Shown piece by piece: positions 27,283 to 36,767 of a stretch of DNA of 64,000 nucleotides. Source of the DNA: Paenibacillus profundus (GTDB lineage Bacteria; Bacillota; Bacilli; Paenibacillales; Paenibacillaceae). The notes under the pieces were generated by a model. It saw only the letters and a list, made by a program, of their open reading frames with translations, was not told where the DNA came from and did not search any database. The translations under genes were made by a program, and so were the position numbers. Each line of letters begins with the position of its first letter. The first letter of the stretch is position 1. The stretch spans positions 144,109-208,108 of the forward strand of contig NZ_JAJNBZ010000008.1 in assembly GCF_021369635.1 (NCBI RefSeq), written 5' to 3'.

Positions 27283-28584
27283 ATGACGGAAAAAAAATCA
27301 ATCCGCCGCGACAGCCGTTCCCAAGCAGCGTTTGCAGAAGCGAAAAAATACATACCTGGTGGAGTAAATAGCCCGGTGCGGGCATTTAAGTCTGTTGGTC
27401 TTACACCGGTCTATGTCGAACGAGGCGAAGGCTCGCGTATTTATGACATCGATGGCAATGTGTTCATTGATTATGTGGGGTCATGGGGCCCGCTTATTCT
27501 CGGGCATGCGCATCCCGCGGTCATTCAGGCCGTGCAAGAAACGGCTGCCAAGGGAACCAGCTTCGGCGCTCCGACAGAAATCGAAACGCTGATGGCGAAG
27601 ACGGTGTGCGAACGAGTGCCATCGGTAGATATCGTCCGGATGGTCAACTCCGGGACGGAAGCGACGATGAGCGCCTTGCGGCTCGCCCGAGGCATTACGA
27701 AACGCAGCAAAATTTTGAAGTTCGAAGGCTCTTATCACGGGCATGCTGACAGCTTGCTCATTAAAGCGGGTTCCGGTGTTGCCACGCTTGGTCTTCCGGA
27801 CAGCCCAGGGGTTCCGGAAGGCGTTGCAAGCAACACGATTACGGTCCCTTATAATGATTTGGAATCTGTTAAAATCGCGTTTGAACGATATGGCGAGGAA
27901 CTGGCCTGTGTCATCGTTGAACCGATTGCAGGCAACATGGGCGTGGTGCCTCCACTGCCAGGATTTCTGGAAGGGCTGCGCGAGGTTACGGAGCAGTACG
28001 GCAGCTTGCTTATTTTTGACGAAGTGATGACAGGGTTCCGTGTGCATTACAATAGTGCGCAGGGCAGGTTCGGCGTGACGCCGGATATTACATGCTTCGG
28101 CAAAGTGATCGGCGGCGGTCTGCCAGTCGGTGCATACGGCGGGAAACGCGAATACATGGAGCAAATTGCTCCAAGCGGCCCAATCTACCAAGCGGGTACG
28201 CTAAGCGGCAATCCGCTTGCGATGGCAGCAGGCTATACGACCTTGTCTCTCCTTACGCCTGATGTATATGAGGAGCTTGAACGCAAGGGAGCGAAGCTTG
28301 AAGAAGGCTTTACACGCAATGCGCGCGAGCTTGGAGTGCCATGTACGATCAACCGTGTCGGTTCGATGGTCTGCCCATTCTTTACGGAGCAGAAGGTTAC
28401 CGATTTCGATTCGGCACGCACGTCGGATTTGGAACACTTCCGCAGCTATTTCAAGCATCTGCTTGATGAAGGCGTAAGCGTTGCACCTTCTCAATTCGAG
28501 GGCATGTTCGTATCGGCCGTACATACAGATGAGGATTTGGAATTTACGATTCAGGCACACTATGAAGCGTTGAAAAAGCTGTAA
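27283..28584 (+). CDS. hemL: Glutamate-1-semialdehyde 2,1-aminomutase
   Basis: 433 residues, PLP fold type I. Motifs are [60 protein letters not shown] and the PLP-lysine region [17 protein letters not shown]. It isomerises glutamate-1-semialdehyde to 5-aminolevulinate, the step after HemA. In B. subtilis hemL is the last gene of the hemAXCDBL operon; here a divergent Crp/Fnr gene separates it and it must have its own promoter in the 82-base gap. Ribosome binding site GAAGGAG. Confidence 0.97.
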   Translation: MTEKKSIRRDSRSQAAFAEAKKYIPGGVNSPVRAFKSVGLTPVYVERGEGSRIYDIDGNVFIDYVGSWGPLILGHAHPAVIQAVQETAAKGTSFGAPTEIETLMAKTVCERVPSVDIVRMVNSGTEATMSALRLARGITKRSKILKFEGSYHGHADSLLIKAGSGVATLGLPDSPGVPEGVASNTITVPYNDLESVKIAFERYGEELACVIVEPIAGNMGVVPPLPGFLEGLREVTEQYGSLLIFDEVMTGFRVHYNSAQGRFGVTPDITCFGKVIGGGLPVGAYGGKREYMEQIAPSGPIYQAGTLSGNPLAMAAGYTTLSLLTPDVYEELERKGAKLEEGFTRNARELGVPCTINRVGSMVCPFFTEQKVTDFDSARTSDLEHFRSYFKHLLDEGVSVAPSQFEGMFVSAVHTDEDLEFTIQAHYEALKKL

Positions 28585-28656
28585 CAAGCAATTACTAAAA
28601 AGAAACTGGTAAGAAGCAACGGAAATTACGCGCATCTGTTTGTGATGCGGCGACTG

Positions 28657-28698
28657 GCCCGGCGGGCTGCATAGGATGATATGCGGCGGCCGGGCTTT
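28657..28698 (+). terminator. Hairpin after hemL
   Basis: GCCCGGC pairs with GCCGGGC with further pairing of GCAT/ATGC inside, followed by TTT only. Probable weak terminator. Confidence 0.55.
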
Positions 28699-28820
28699 CC
28701 ATTGCAGGCAACGGGAATGATGAAGCTGCGTGAAGAATCCATACAAGAGAAGCCTCATGTAGGAATCCATACATAAGGATCTATGCAGAAGAATTCAAGC
28801 CAATGTACCTGTTCATTCCA

Positions 28821-29000
28821 TTGGATTCTATACAATGGTTTGGGGAGGTTAGGGCGATGCGAGATGTTAGGTTGGAAAACGTCCAATGGATTCGACCCTT
28901 TAACGGCTGTGGACCAGAAATGTGCTGGATTTGATTGGACAATTTCCAATAGAACGTCGAATTTTTGCTGAAACCAGCAATTCCGCTGGATCGTTTCCAA
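28821..29000. repeat. Intergenic array B: four spaced TTGGA-N5-TCCAA units
   Basis: Units start at 28821 (degenerate, TACAA), 28872, 28935 and 28986, spaced 51, 63 and 51 bases. Each has exactly five bases between the half-sites and is followed by T-G or T-A. Unit order and sequence parallel array A at 15961-16152. The array lies between hemL and the pseudouridine synthase gene; no coding frame is supported. Confidence 0.65.
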
Positions 29001-29046
29001 TGCAACGCGAACCTACAAGGGGCTCTTATCGAGTATGCAGGCCTTG

Positions 29047-29206
29047 TGCTGACATAGTTACTTGAAGAGGAAGAAGCAGTGTACCTATGCTGATATAGTT
29101 ACTTGAAGAGGAAGAAGCAGTGTACCTATGCCGACATAGTGACTTAAGAGGAAAGAAGCAGGATTTGTGCCGATATGGTGATAAGGAGGAATGAAGCGTG
29201 CACCGA
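29047..29206 (+). repeat. 41-bp tandem repeat carrying a ribosome binding site and GTG
   Basis: Copies begin at 29047, 29088, 29129 and 29168 (periods 41, 41, 39). Copies 1 and 2 differ at one base. The unit contains AAGAGGAAGAAGCAGTG, an SD-like sequence followed by GTG; copy 1 opens a four-codon frame and copy 2 a frame of about 25 codons. In the last copy the equivalent positions are AAGGAGGA and the GTG start (29198) of the following gene. Confidence 0.8.
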
Positions 29207-30085
29207 CATTGGAGACGGCAGGGCGAGTGGGTGGAGTTTACGCCGGGGCGCAGTGTGATTGAATCGGAGCAAGCTATGAGCGCGTGGCTTACAGACACAC
29301 TCCGCATGCCTCAGAAGATGTTAAGATTGATGCTGCATCGGGAGGAAATACGTGCGGCGGGCGATCGTCTTCGGCTTAAAATATTAACACCGGATACCGA
29401 TTCGTTAGAAGCAGCCGATGCGCCGGCAGACGTATTGTATGAGGACGATGCGTGTCTGGTCGCGTTCAAACCGGCCGGAATGCCCGTACATGCAACGACT
29501 CCCGAGCAGGACAGACAGAAGAACAGCTTGGCTCATGCTGTCGCTTGCCATTATGCTTGGACAGGCCAAGAGGTGCGGGTTCGGCATATTCACCGTTTGG
29601 ATGTCGATACGTCAGGACCGGTGTTGTATGCGAAGCAAGCCTTTACGCACGCCGTGCTGGATGAAGCGATGCGCAGAAAAGAAATTCAGCGCCATTATGC
29701 TGCAATTGTCCAAGGACAGCCCAATCCCAAGCGTGGTGTGATTGATGCGCCTATCGGCAAGGATCGACACCACCCGTCAAGAAGGCGGGTAAGCCCGAGC
29801 GGAGATCATGCCATCACTCATTATGAGGTTGTGGAATCAGGTCCGCAGCTGTCGCTGGTACGTCTTTCCCTAGAAACAGGGAGAACGCATCAAATTCGTG
29901 TTCATATGAGCTATAAAGGGCATCCGCTGTTAGGAGACACGTTATATGGCGGAGATGACAGCGGATTCCCGCGACAAGCCCTACACGGAGAAAGTCTCCG
30001 ATTCTTGCACCCGCTCTCGGGAGAATGGGTGCAAGTGGATGCGCCTTGGCCCGAAGATATGAGTCGCTTGCGGCAAAAAATATAG
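29198..30085 (+). CDS. RluA-family 23S/tRNA-type pseudouridine synthase
   Basis: 295 residues. The catalytic Asp135 lies in HRLDVDTSGPVL. Other RluA features are FKPAGMPVHAT, the basic loop PIGKDRHHPSRRRV, and TGRTHQIRVHMSYKGHPLLGDTLYGG. The first 60 residues may form a small RNA-binding domain. It isomerises uridine in RNA; the target cannot be told. The GTG start at 29198 has AAGGAGGA 8 bases upstream, both lying in the last copy of a 41-bp tandem repeat. The catalytic motif has VDT-SGPV where many relatives have DTSGLL. Confidence 0.92.
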   Translation: MHRHWRRQGEWVEFTPGRSVIESEQAMSAWLTDTLRMPQKMLRLMLHREEIRAAGDRLRLKILTPDTDSLEAADAPADVLYEDDACLVAFKPAGMPVHATTPEQDRQKNSLAHAVACHYAWTGQEVRVRHIHRLDVDTSGPVLYAKQAFTHAVLDEAMRRKEIQRHYAAIVQGQPNPKRGVIDAPIGKDRHHPSRRRVSPSGDHAITHYEVVESGPQLSLVRLSLETGRTHQIRVHMSYKGHPLLGDTLYGGDDSGFPRQALHGESLRFLHPLSGEWVQVDAPWPEDMSRLRQKI

Positions 30086-30229
30086 TCATGCTCCTCTCTT
30101 TACTCCCATATAGATGAAGTAGTGAACCGAGTCTGACTTTGCAACAGCCAGCAAGATATGCACATTGTACCGTATAAGGGCTGGGAACAAGGGCGGATGA
30201 CAGATGAACTGCGGGAGGAGGAGCAGTCT

Positions 30230-31723
30230 GTGTATGATGAATCTTATGGTTTAAGATTTGATATTTATGAACGCGTACATTTGTCCGACGATGTCGTCGG
30301 CATTGACCAATTGGAAGAGGTTGAATTGACACCGCATATTCAAGTCATTCCAGCCGGAGACCAAGTGACGGTGCGTGGCAGCTTGCTATTGGCAGGTGCG
30401 TATGTAGGAACGTCAGGAGATGAGACGAGTCAGACACTGGAGCATTGGATTCCTGTTGAGATTACCCTTCCACTGAACCGTATCCGAAGCTTGGATGACA
30501 TTTCAGTAGACATTGAACATTTTGATGTCGATTTGATCTCGACTCGAACGTTGAACATTACAGGCATTTTATCTTTAAACGGGATTGCAATGGAGTCCGC
30601 CGAACTGCCGGCATGGGAGCCTGAGCAATTCACGGTCGTGCATCAGACGGATGGCGAGCGGGAAGAGGAAGAACCTTCGTGGCTGCGGGATTACGGCCAG
30701 CCTATTCAGACATCACCTGCCACGGAGGAAAAGGCTGAGATATCTTCCTTTTCCGCGGAGAATGAACGACAGAGTGAAGTATGGCAAGCTTCCATTCAAC
30801 AAAATGCGGAGGAAAGGGAGTCCGATCCGTTGCCGCCGGAAGCTGATGATGAACCTGCCACGACACCACGAACCGAAAATGTGGAGCAAGAGCCCATGTC
30901 ATGGACGTGGAGCCAATCCCCTTGGGCGAATGCAACCGTTAACGTGGAGTCCTCTACTGCACAGGGTGAGAAGGAACCGGCTGCGGAGACGTTCACGGAT
31001 GCGCTGCAGATGAGGCAAGCGGAGGATGAAGCAGCGGATAGCGATGTCGCGTTTGATGCTTCAATGGCGGGCAGACTCTCGGACGAGGCGAAGGCGGAAC
31101 CGGTTGCGGGAGCACCAGTGCCAGAGCAGCGCGAACCGGCAGCTACTACCGGTTCCGGTGGGAATTCACCTCCTGCGACAGAAGCCAAATCGCATCATGT
31201 GGAAGCAAATCCTGCCGAATCGCATCATGCGGAAGCGATTCAGGACGAAGATGCAGGCCGCGAGCAACAGGTGGAACAGGTCGATGCTGTCGTCGTTGAA
31301 GAAGAATCTGTTCCTGCAACGGTTGAGCCGAAGCAGGCGATGAAGGTTGCGATCGGCAGCGCGAAGCCTGCGGATCCGGAAGCGGCTCAGCAGCTCGGCT
31401 TCAGTTCCCTGCTGCAATCGAGCTATCAGACGAAGGAGAAGGAGCGGGAAGCACGAGTGGCGGCAGAGGAAGAAGCCGCTTTGGTAGAGGCGCAGAAGGA
31501 CACGACAGGGGACGATGTGAAGTGGCAGTCGCTCTTTTTGCAGCGAGTCAATCATGAGTCTGCATTCAAAAAGGTACGATTATGCATTGTACAGCGGGAG
31601 GATACACTCGAGACGATCGCGGACCGGTACCGTATGAACTCACGTGAAATTGCACTGTATAATCGGCTTGCCGAGCCTAGTGTAACAGAAGGCCAGGTCT
31701 TGTATATCCCGATTTCATCATAA
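30230..31723 (+). CDS. spoVID: Stage VI sporulation protein D, coat assembly
   Basis: About 497 residues. The N-terminal domain (about 1-130, LRFDIYERVHLSDDVVGIDQ...) matches the SpoVID family that localises to the forespore surface. A long acidic, low-complexity middle (about 150-420) is followed by a C-terminal LysM domain (about 450-495, REDTLETIADRYRMNSREI). SpoVID drives encasement of the spore by the coat and binds SafA, whose gene is at 62067. GTG 30230 is chosen for AGGAGG 8 bases upstream; ATG 30197 is possible. It follows hem genes and precedes valS as in B. subtilis. Confidence 0.88.
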   Translation: MYDESYGLRFDIYERVHLSDDVVGIDQLEEVELTPHIQVIPAGDQVTVRGSLLLAGAYVGTSGDETSQTLEHWIPVEITLPLNRIRSLDDISVDIEHFDVDLISTRTLNITGILSLNGIAMESAELPAWEPEQFTVVHQTDGEREEEEPSWLRDYGQPIQTSPATEEKAEISSFSAENERQSEVWQASIQQNAEERESDPLPPEADDEPATTPRTENVEQEPMSWTWSQSPWANATVNVESSTAQGEKEPAAETFTDALQMRQAEDEAADSDVAFDASMAGRLSDEAKAEPVAGAPVPEQREPAATTGSGGNSPPATEAKSHHVEANPAESHHAEAIQDEDAGREQQVEQVDAVVVEEESVPATVEPKQAMKVAIGSAKPADPEAAQQLGFSSLLQSSYQTKEKEREARVAAEEEAALVEAQKDTTGDDVKWQSLFLQRVNHESAFKKVRLCIVQREDTLETIADRYRMNSREIALYNRLAEPSVTEGQVLYIPISS

Positions 31724-31761
31724 TTCGATATCGACCTGAGGAATGAAAAACTGCTCATCAA

Positions 31762-31800
31762 CAATAGACCCGTCCGGCTTTCCAGCGGACGGGTCTATTG
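31762..31800. terminator. Long hairpin between convergent spoVID and a small membrane protein gene
   Basis: CAATAGACCCGTCCG pairs perfectly with CGGACGGGTCTATTG. No T-run on either side. Probable bidirectional terminator. Confidence 0.7.
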
Positions 31801-31814
31801 CTGTGATGCATGAA

Positions 31815-31979
31815 TTAATATACGTCTAACAAAAAGCCGAGGTAAATCAGAAATAACGCAAATAGCAAAAATACATCGAGTCCGCTTGGCAGAAGCAAGG
31901 TTCGAACGAATTGCAAGCAGATGAGAGGGAAAATGACACCTTTCACCGAATAACGAATACGCACCCACCAACGTTCCAT
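31815..31979 (-). CDS. Small membrane protein (54 aa), unknown function
   Basis: 54 residues beginning MERWWVRIRYSVKG with two hydrophobic segments (about 14-28 and 33-51). The start is set by GGGGGGTGG 7 bases upstream; a longer frame from 32084 has no ribosome binding site. It is a single gene between spoVID and the valS leader. Family not recognised. Confidence 0.65.
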   Translation of the reverse strand: MERWWVRIRYSVKGVIFPLICLQFVRTLLLPSGLDVFLLFALFLIYLGFLLDVY

Positions 31980-32219
31980 GCATGGACCACCCCCCATAGT
32001 ACATGTTATGAAAATGGAAATTCGGGATATGACTAATCTATAAGCGGATGTTAGAAAAGAAGGCCTTTTATTCTTTTTCTTCAACCTCTATAAGGAATTG
32101 GAACTCGTCTATTGACTCATGCAAGGCGCGAAGGTAAAATATATCGTAAACGTTTCAACCTTTTATGTTTCAGTAAACGATGGATACATGTGAAGCAAAG
32201 ACATTGATCAGGAGGAGTA

Positions 32220-32508
32220 AGCGTCAAGGCCCTTACAGAGAGCAGAGCGATGAGGTGCAACGCCTGCAGGAAGTCCCGCGCTGAAGTCATCTGGGAGTCG
32301 CCCGTTTGAACGCATCACGGTAGTGTATGAGCATTACGTTCATCATGTTCCGCAGCTGCGCTAGGATGGGACGGTCGCAACCGTTACCTTGCAGTTCAAG
32401 AGCCGCCACAGCTGATTGGGCCATACATGCCCTTTATTTGAATGGCGGAATAAAGGTGGTACCACGGAAGCTAAACCTTTCGTCCTTTGAGGCGTAAGGT
32501 TTTTTATT
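32220..32508 (+). promoter_or_regulatory. T-box leader of valS
   Basis: The T-box sequence AAGGTGGTACCACGG is at 32453-32467. It is followed by a terminator hairpin (AAACCTT...AAGGTTT, about 32473-32500) and a T-run. Stem I begins near 32235 with AGAGAGCAGAGCGATGAGG. A GTC (valine) codon at 32286-32288, in CTGAAGTCATCTGGGAG, is the likely specifier. Uncharged tRNA-Val should stabilise the antiterminator and allow valS transcription. Confidence 0.9.
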
Positions 32509-32618
32509 TTGCCGCATTGAAGCGAATTGTCCTTGTAGAACGGACGGACAGTCGTTTCTGCTTGTGCAAGGAGCACATTGTCTATATGACGTGCACGATG
32601 ATAAACGGAGGGATTCCA

Positions 32619-35282
32619 TTGTCAGAAAATCATGAACAAATGTCCATGCCGACAACGTACGACCCGAAGGCAGCGGAACAAAAGTGGTATGAATATTGGT
32701 TGAAGGGCGGATATTTCAAAGCGGGCAATAAAAAAGACGCACAGCCATTCACCATCGTCATTCCGCCACCGAACGTTACCGGGATGCTTCATATCGGTCA
32801 CGCGCTTGACTTTACGCTGCAAGATATTATAATCCGCTCGAAGCGGATGCAAGGATTCGATGCGCTGTGGCTGCCCGGTTCTGACCATGCGGGCATTGCG
32901 ACGCAGACGAAGGTGGAGCAGAAGCTGCGTGAAGAAGGCGTTTCCCGCTATGATTTGGGACGGGAGAAGTTTTTGGAGCAGGTGTGGGACTGGAAAGAGC
33001 ATTATGCGAATACGATTCGCGGGCAATGGGCGAAGATGGGCCTTTCTCTAGACTATTCACGTGAGCGGTTCACGCTCGATGAAGGGCTATCCAAAGCTGT
33101 TCGCCGTGTATTCGTGAAGCTGTATGAGCAAGGTTTAATTTACCGTGGAAAATACATTATTAACTGGGACCCGGCTGCCCGTACGGCGCTGTCCGACATT
33201 GAGGTTGAGTATAAAGAGGTGCAAGGCCATCTTTATCATTTGCAATACCCTCTGCAAGACGGCAGCGGCTCCATTACGGTGGCCACAACCCGTCCAGAGA
33301 CGATGTTAGGCGATACAGCGGTAGCGGTTCATCCAGAAGACGAGCGCTACAAGCATATGATCGGCAAGATGCTGGTGCTTCCGATCGTCGGTCGAGAAAT
33401 TCCGGTCATTGCTGACGAATATGTTGAAAAAGAATTCGGAAGCGGGGCCGTTAAGATTACGCCGGCTCATGATCCGAATGACTTCGAAGTCGGGCTGCGC
33501 CACCAGTTGCCGCAAATTACAGTGATGGATGAGTCTGGCAAGATGAACGAACATGCTGCGCAATATCAAGGTTTGGACCGTGCGGACTGCCGCAAGCAAA
33601 TTGTGAAAGATTTGCAGGAGCAAGGCGTGCTCATTCAGATTGAGGATCACGTGCATCAGGTTGGTCACAGCGAACGCAGCGGTGCCGTCGTCGAGCCGTA
33701 CTTATCGACACAGTGGTTCGTCAAGATGAAGCCGCTCGCAGAACGCGCGATTGAAGCGCAGAAGACAGGAAAAGGCGTTCACTTCGTACCTGATCGCTTT
33801 GAAAAAATATATTTAAATTGGATCGAGAACGTGCGCGACTGGTGCATCTCCCGCCAGCTCTGGTGGGGTCATCGCATTCCGGCTTGGTACTGCGAAGACT
33901 GCGGCCATGTCCATGTTGCCAGTGAAGACGCGACGGCGTGCTCTTCTTGCGGAAGCGCAAACTTGAAGCAGGATGAAGATGTGCTGGATACGTGGTTCAG
34001 CTCCGCACTGTGGCCGTTCTCCACGCTAGGCTGGCCGGAACAGACGGATGACCTGCAGCGGTACTATCCGACAAGCGTGCTCGTAACAGGTTATGATATC
34101 ATATACTTCTGGGTTGCGCGGATGATCTTTACGGCACTTGAGTTTACCGACAATATTCCGTTCAAAGATGTGCTGATGCACGGCCTGGTACGCGATTCGG
34201 AAGGCCGCAAAATGTCTAAATCGCTCGGCAACGGAGTAGACCCGCTTGAAGTCGTTGAGAAATACGGCGCAGACGCTATGCGCTTTATGATTTCAACGAG
34301 CGGAACGCCAGGACAAGATTTGCGCTTCCGTTGGGAGCGGGTAGAGCAAGCGCGCAATTTTGCGAACAAGATTTGGAATGCTTCGCGCTTTGCCCTCATG
34401 AACCTCGAAGGCTTCAACTATGAGGAGATCGATATTTCCGGCAAGCTCGGAACGGCGGATCGCTGGATATTGCACCGCTTGAATGAAACGGCGCGCGATA
34501 TTACCCGCCTAATGGACGCGTATGAGTTCGGCGAAACCGGACGCGTGCTGTATAACTTCATTTGGGACGACCTGTGCGATTGGTATATTGAATTTGCCAA
34601 AATCAGTCTATATGGCACTGATGAAGCGGCTAAGAAGAAGACGCAATCCGTCTTGGCATATGTGCTGGACCGCACGCTGCGCATGATTCACCCGTTCATG
34701 CCATTTATTTCGGAAGAAATATGGCAGCATCTGCCGCATGACGGCGAGACGATTACGCTGGCCGCTTGGCCGACATACGATGCTCAGTTCGAGGCGCCGG
34801 ATGCAGTGCGCGAGATGACGCTTCTTATGGATATAATTCGTGCGGTACGCAATATTCGCGCTGAAGTGAACGTGCCGATGAGCAAGAAAATCGAGCTGCT
34901 CGTGAAGCCGACAGATGCAGGAACCGAGACGAATGTTACGAGTAATCTAGAATATGTAGAACGATTCTGCGGTACGTCTAAGCTGGAAGTGAGCCAGCAG
35001 GTATCTGCTCCGAACAAGGCGATGTCCGCCGTTGTAACCGGTGCTGAACTGTTTCTGCCGCTTGCAGGTCTTATCGACATCGGTCAGGAAATCGCCCGCT
35101 TGGAAAAAGAAGTGGAGCATCTGACCAAAGAAGTAGAGCGCGTTGACAAAAAGCTGTCTAACGAGGGCTTTATGGCGAAAGCGCCTGAGAAGGTCGTCGA
35201 AGAAGAACGTGCGAAGCAGCGTGATTACAGCGAGAAGCGCGATAAGGTAATCGCCCGCATTGCCGAACTGAAAGAAGCCTAA
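32619..35282 (+). CDS. valS: Valyl-tRNA synthetase
   Basis: 887 residues from TTG 32619, 6 bases after CGGAGGG. Class I motifs are [16 protein letters not shown] (HIGH) and [11 protein letters not shown] (KMSKS). The editing domain lies between about 195 and 335. [10 protein letters not shown]...CSSCGS segment near 430 resembles a zinc knuckle. A C-terminal coiled-coil arm (about 810-885) is typical of ValRS. Controlled by the T-box leader upstream. Followed by folC as in B. subtilis. Confidence 0.97.
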   Translation: MSENHEQMSMPTTYDPKAAEQKWYEYWLKGGYFKAGNKKDAQPFTIVIPPPNVTGMLHIGHALDFTLQDIIIRSKRMQGFDALWLPGSDHAGIATQTKVEQKLREEGVSRYDLGREKFLEQVWDWKEHYANTIRGQWAKMGLSLDYSRERFTLDEGLSKAVRRVFVKLYEQGLIYRGKYIINWDPAARTALSDIEVEYKEVQGHLYHLQYPLQDGSGSITVATTRPETMLGDTAVAVHPEDERYKHMIGKMLVLPIVGREIPVIADEYVEKEFGSGAVKITPAHDPNDFEVGLRHQLPQITVMDESGKMNEHAAQYQGLDRADCRKQIVKDLQEQGVLIQIEDHVHQVGHSERSGAVVEPYLSTQWFVKMKPLAERAIEAQKTGKGVHFVPDRFEKIYLNWIENVRDWCISRQLWWGHRIPAWYCEDCGHVHVASEDATACSSCGSANLKQDEDVLDTWFSSALWPFSTLGWPEQTDDLQRYYPTSVLVTGYDIIYFWVARMIFTALEFTDNIPFKDVLMHGLVRDSEGRKMSKSLGNGVDPLEVVEKYGADAMRFMISTSGTPGQDLRFRWERVEQARNFANKIWNASRFALMNLEGFNYEEIDISGKLGTADRWILHRLNETARDITRLMDAYEFGETGRVLYNFIWDDLCDWYIEFAKISLYGTDEAAKKKTQSVLAYVLDRTLRMIHPFMPFISEEIWQHLPHDGETITLAAWPTYDAQFEAPDAVREMTLLMDIIRAVRNIRAEVNVPMSKKIELLVKPTDAGTETNVTSNLEYVERFCGTSKLEVSQQVSAPNKAMSAVVTGAELFLPLAGLIDIGQEIARLEKEVEHLTKEVERVDKKLSNEGFMAKAPEKVVEEERAKQRDYSEKRDKVIARIAELKEA

Positions 35283-35303
35283 TCAATTTATGTGGATATG
35301 CGG

Positions 35304-35340
35304 CCGAACCGGATGAGATGCTGTTCTCATGACGGTTCGG
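35304..35340 (+). terminator. Hairpin between valS and folC
   Basis: CCGAACC pairs with GGTTCGG, with ATGAGA/TCTCAT inside. No clear T-run follows, so termination may be partial. Confidence 0.5.
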
Positions 35341-35374
35341 TCGTTTGATGACATCATACAAAGGATGAGTAGCC

Positions 35375-36763
35375 ATGTCGGAAATAAACGATCCGAACAA
35401 AACGGATATAACCGAGGTTCCCTTTACACGTGTAGAAGAAGCGATTGATTGGATTAATTCATTGATTCCTTTTGGCATACGTCCCGGTCTGGAACGCATT
35501 GAAGCGCTAATGGACAAGCTGGGCTCTCCTCACCGGCGCTTGAAATTTATCCACGTCGCAGGTACGAACGGCAAGGGCTCGACTTGTGCTTTGCTGACGA
35601 GCGCACTGCTTGCGAACGGATATGATGTTGGTACGTTTACTTCGCCTTATATTGAGAAATTTACGAACCGTTTTAAATATAACAATGAGGATATACCGGA
35701 AGAGACGCTGCTGCGCCTCGCGAATGAGCTTAGACCGCTTGTCGATGACATTGCGAATACTTCGCTCGGTTCGCCGACGATGTTTGAAGTGTCCACCGCA
35801 CTGGCCATTTTGTATTATGCGAACGTGGCTTATCCAGATGTCGTCGTATGGGAGACCGGCCTAGGCGGTAGACTCGATGTCACGAACATTGTAACGCCTA
35901 TCGTGTCCATCATCACGAACATCGGTCACGATCATATGGACATCTTAGGCGATTCCATCGAGCAGATTGCGGCGGAAAAAGCAGGTATCATTAAGCCGGG
36001 TGTGCCTATCGTCACTACGGTTGATCAGCCTGAGGCGCTCGAAATTATCCGCAAGACGGCAGGTGATCAGAAGTCGACATTGTACGCGATGAACGAGCAA
36101 TTCACAGTCGAACTGCTGCATGCGGTTGAAAATGAACAAATCTTCACGTTCTCTGGGCCGTTCCGCAGCATGGAGCAAATGACCTTGACGTTAAACGGGG
36201 CGCATCAGTTGAAGAACGCTGCCGCTGCTTTGATGGCGTTGGAAGTGTTGCGGCAATATATGGCTTTCATGCTTGATGATGAGGAGACGCGTGCCGGTAT
36301 GCGCCGTGCGGCATGGCCAGGTCGGCTTGAAATAGTAAGCGAGAAGCCGCGCATGCTGCTCGATGGGGCGCACAATCCGGAAGGAGCAGAGACGCTGGCA
36401 CAAGCATTGCGGGACACGTACCGTTATGAGCGTTTGCATTTCATGATGGGGATGCTGTCAACAAAGCATCATCAGGATGTTCTGCGTCATATACTACCTT
36501 TAGCGGATACCATTATTTTTACCGAACCTGATTTCCGCAAGAAGATGAGTGCGGAGAGCTTGAGTCATATTGCAGAACAATTGCTGGAAACAGCCTCGCG
36601 CCGACCACAGATTATCGTAGAGCCGAATTGGCGCGAGTCCTTGGAACGGCTCAAGGCGATGACTGAACCGGGCGATTTGGCGGTAGTCACTGGCACATTA
36701 TATCTGATTGCGGACGTCCGCTCGTACGTCCTGCATCGGACCGAATCTGAAAAAGGTTGGTGA
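35375..36763 (+). CDS. folC: Bifunctional folylpolyglutamate synthase / dihydrofolate synthase
   Basis: 462 residues, Mur-ligase fold. The P-loop AGTNGKGS is at 62-69. Family motifs include FTSPYIEKFTNRF, FEVSTALAILYYANV, WETGLGGRLDVTNI, ITNIGHDHMDILG and LLDGAHNPEGA. It adds glutamate to dihydropteroate and to folates. The stop at 36763 is only 4 bases before the murC start, so translation is coupled. Confidence 0.96.
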   Translation: MSEINDPNKTDITEVPFTRVEEAIDWINSLIPFGIRPGLERIEALMDKLGSPHRRLKFIHVAGTNGKGSTCALLTSALLANGYDVGTFTSPYIEKFTNRFKYNNEDIPEETLLRLANELRPLVDDIANTSLGSPTMFEVSTALAILYYANVAYPDVVVWETGLGGRLDVTNIVTPIVSIITNIGHDHMDILGDSIEQIAAEKAGIIKPGVPIVTTVDQPEALEIIRKTAGDQKSTLYAMNEQFTVELLHAVENEQIFTFSGPFRSMEQMTLTLNGAHQLKNAAAALMALEVLRQYMAFMLDDEETRAGMRRAAWPGRLEIVSEKPRMLLDGAHNPEGAETLAQALRDTYRYERLHFMMGMLSTKHHQDVLRHILPLADTIIFTEPDFRKKMSAESLSHIAEQLLETASRRPQIIVEPNWRESLERLKAMTEPGDLAVVTGTLYLIADVRSYVLHRTESEKGW

Positions 36764-36767
36764 GTTC

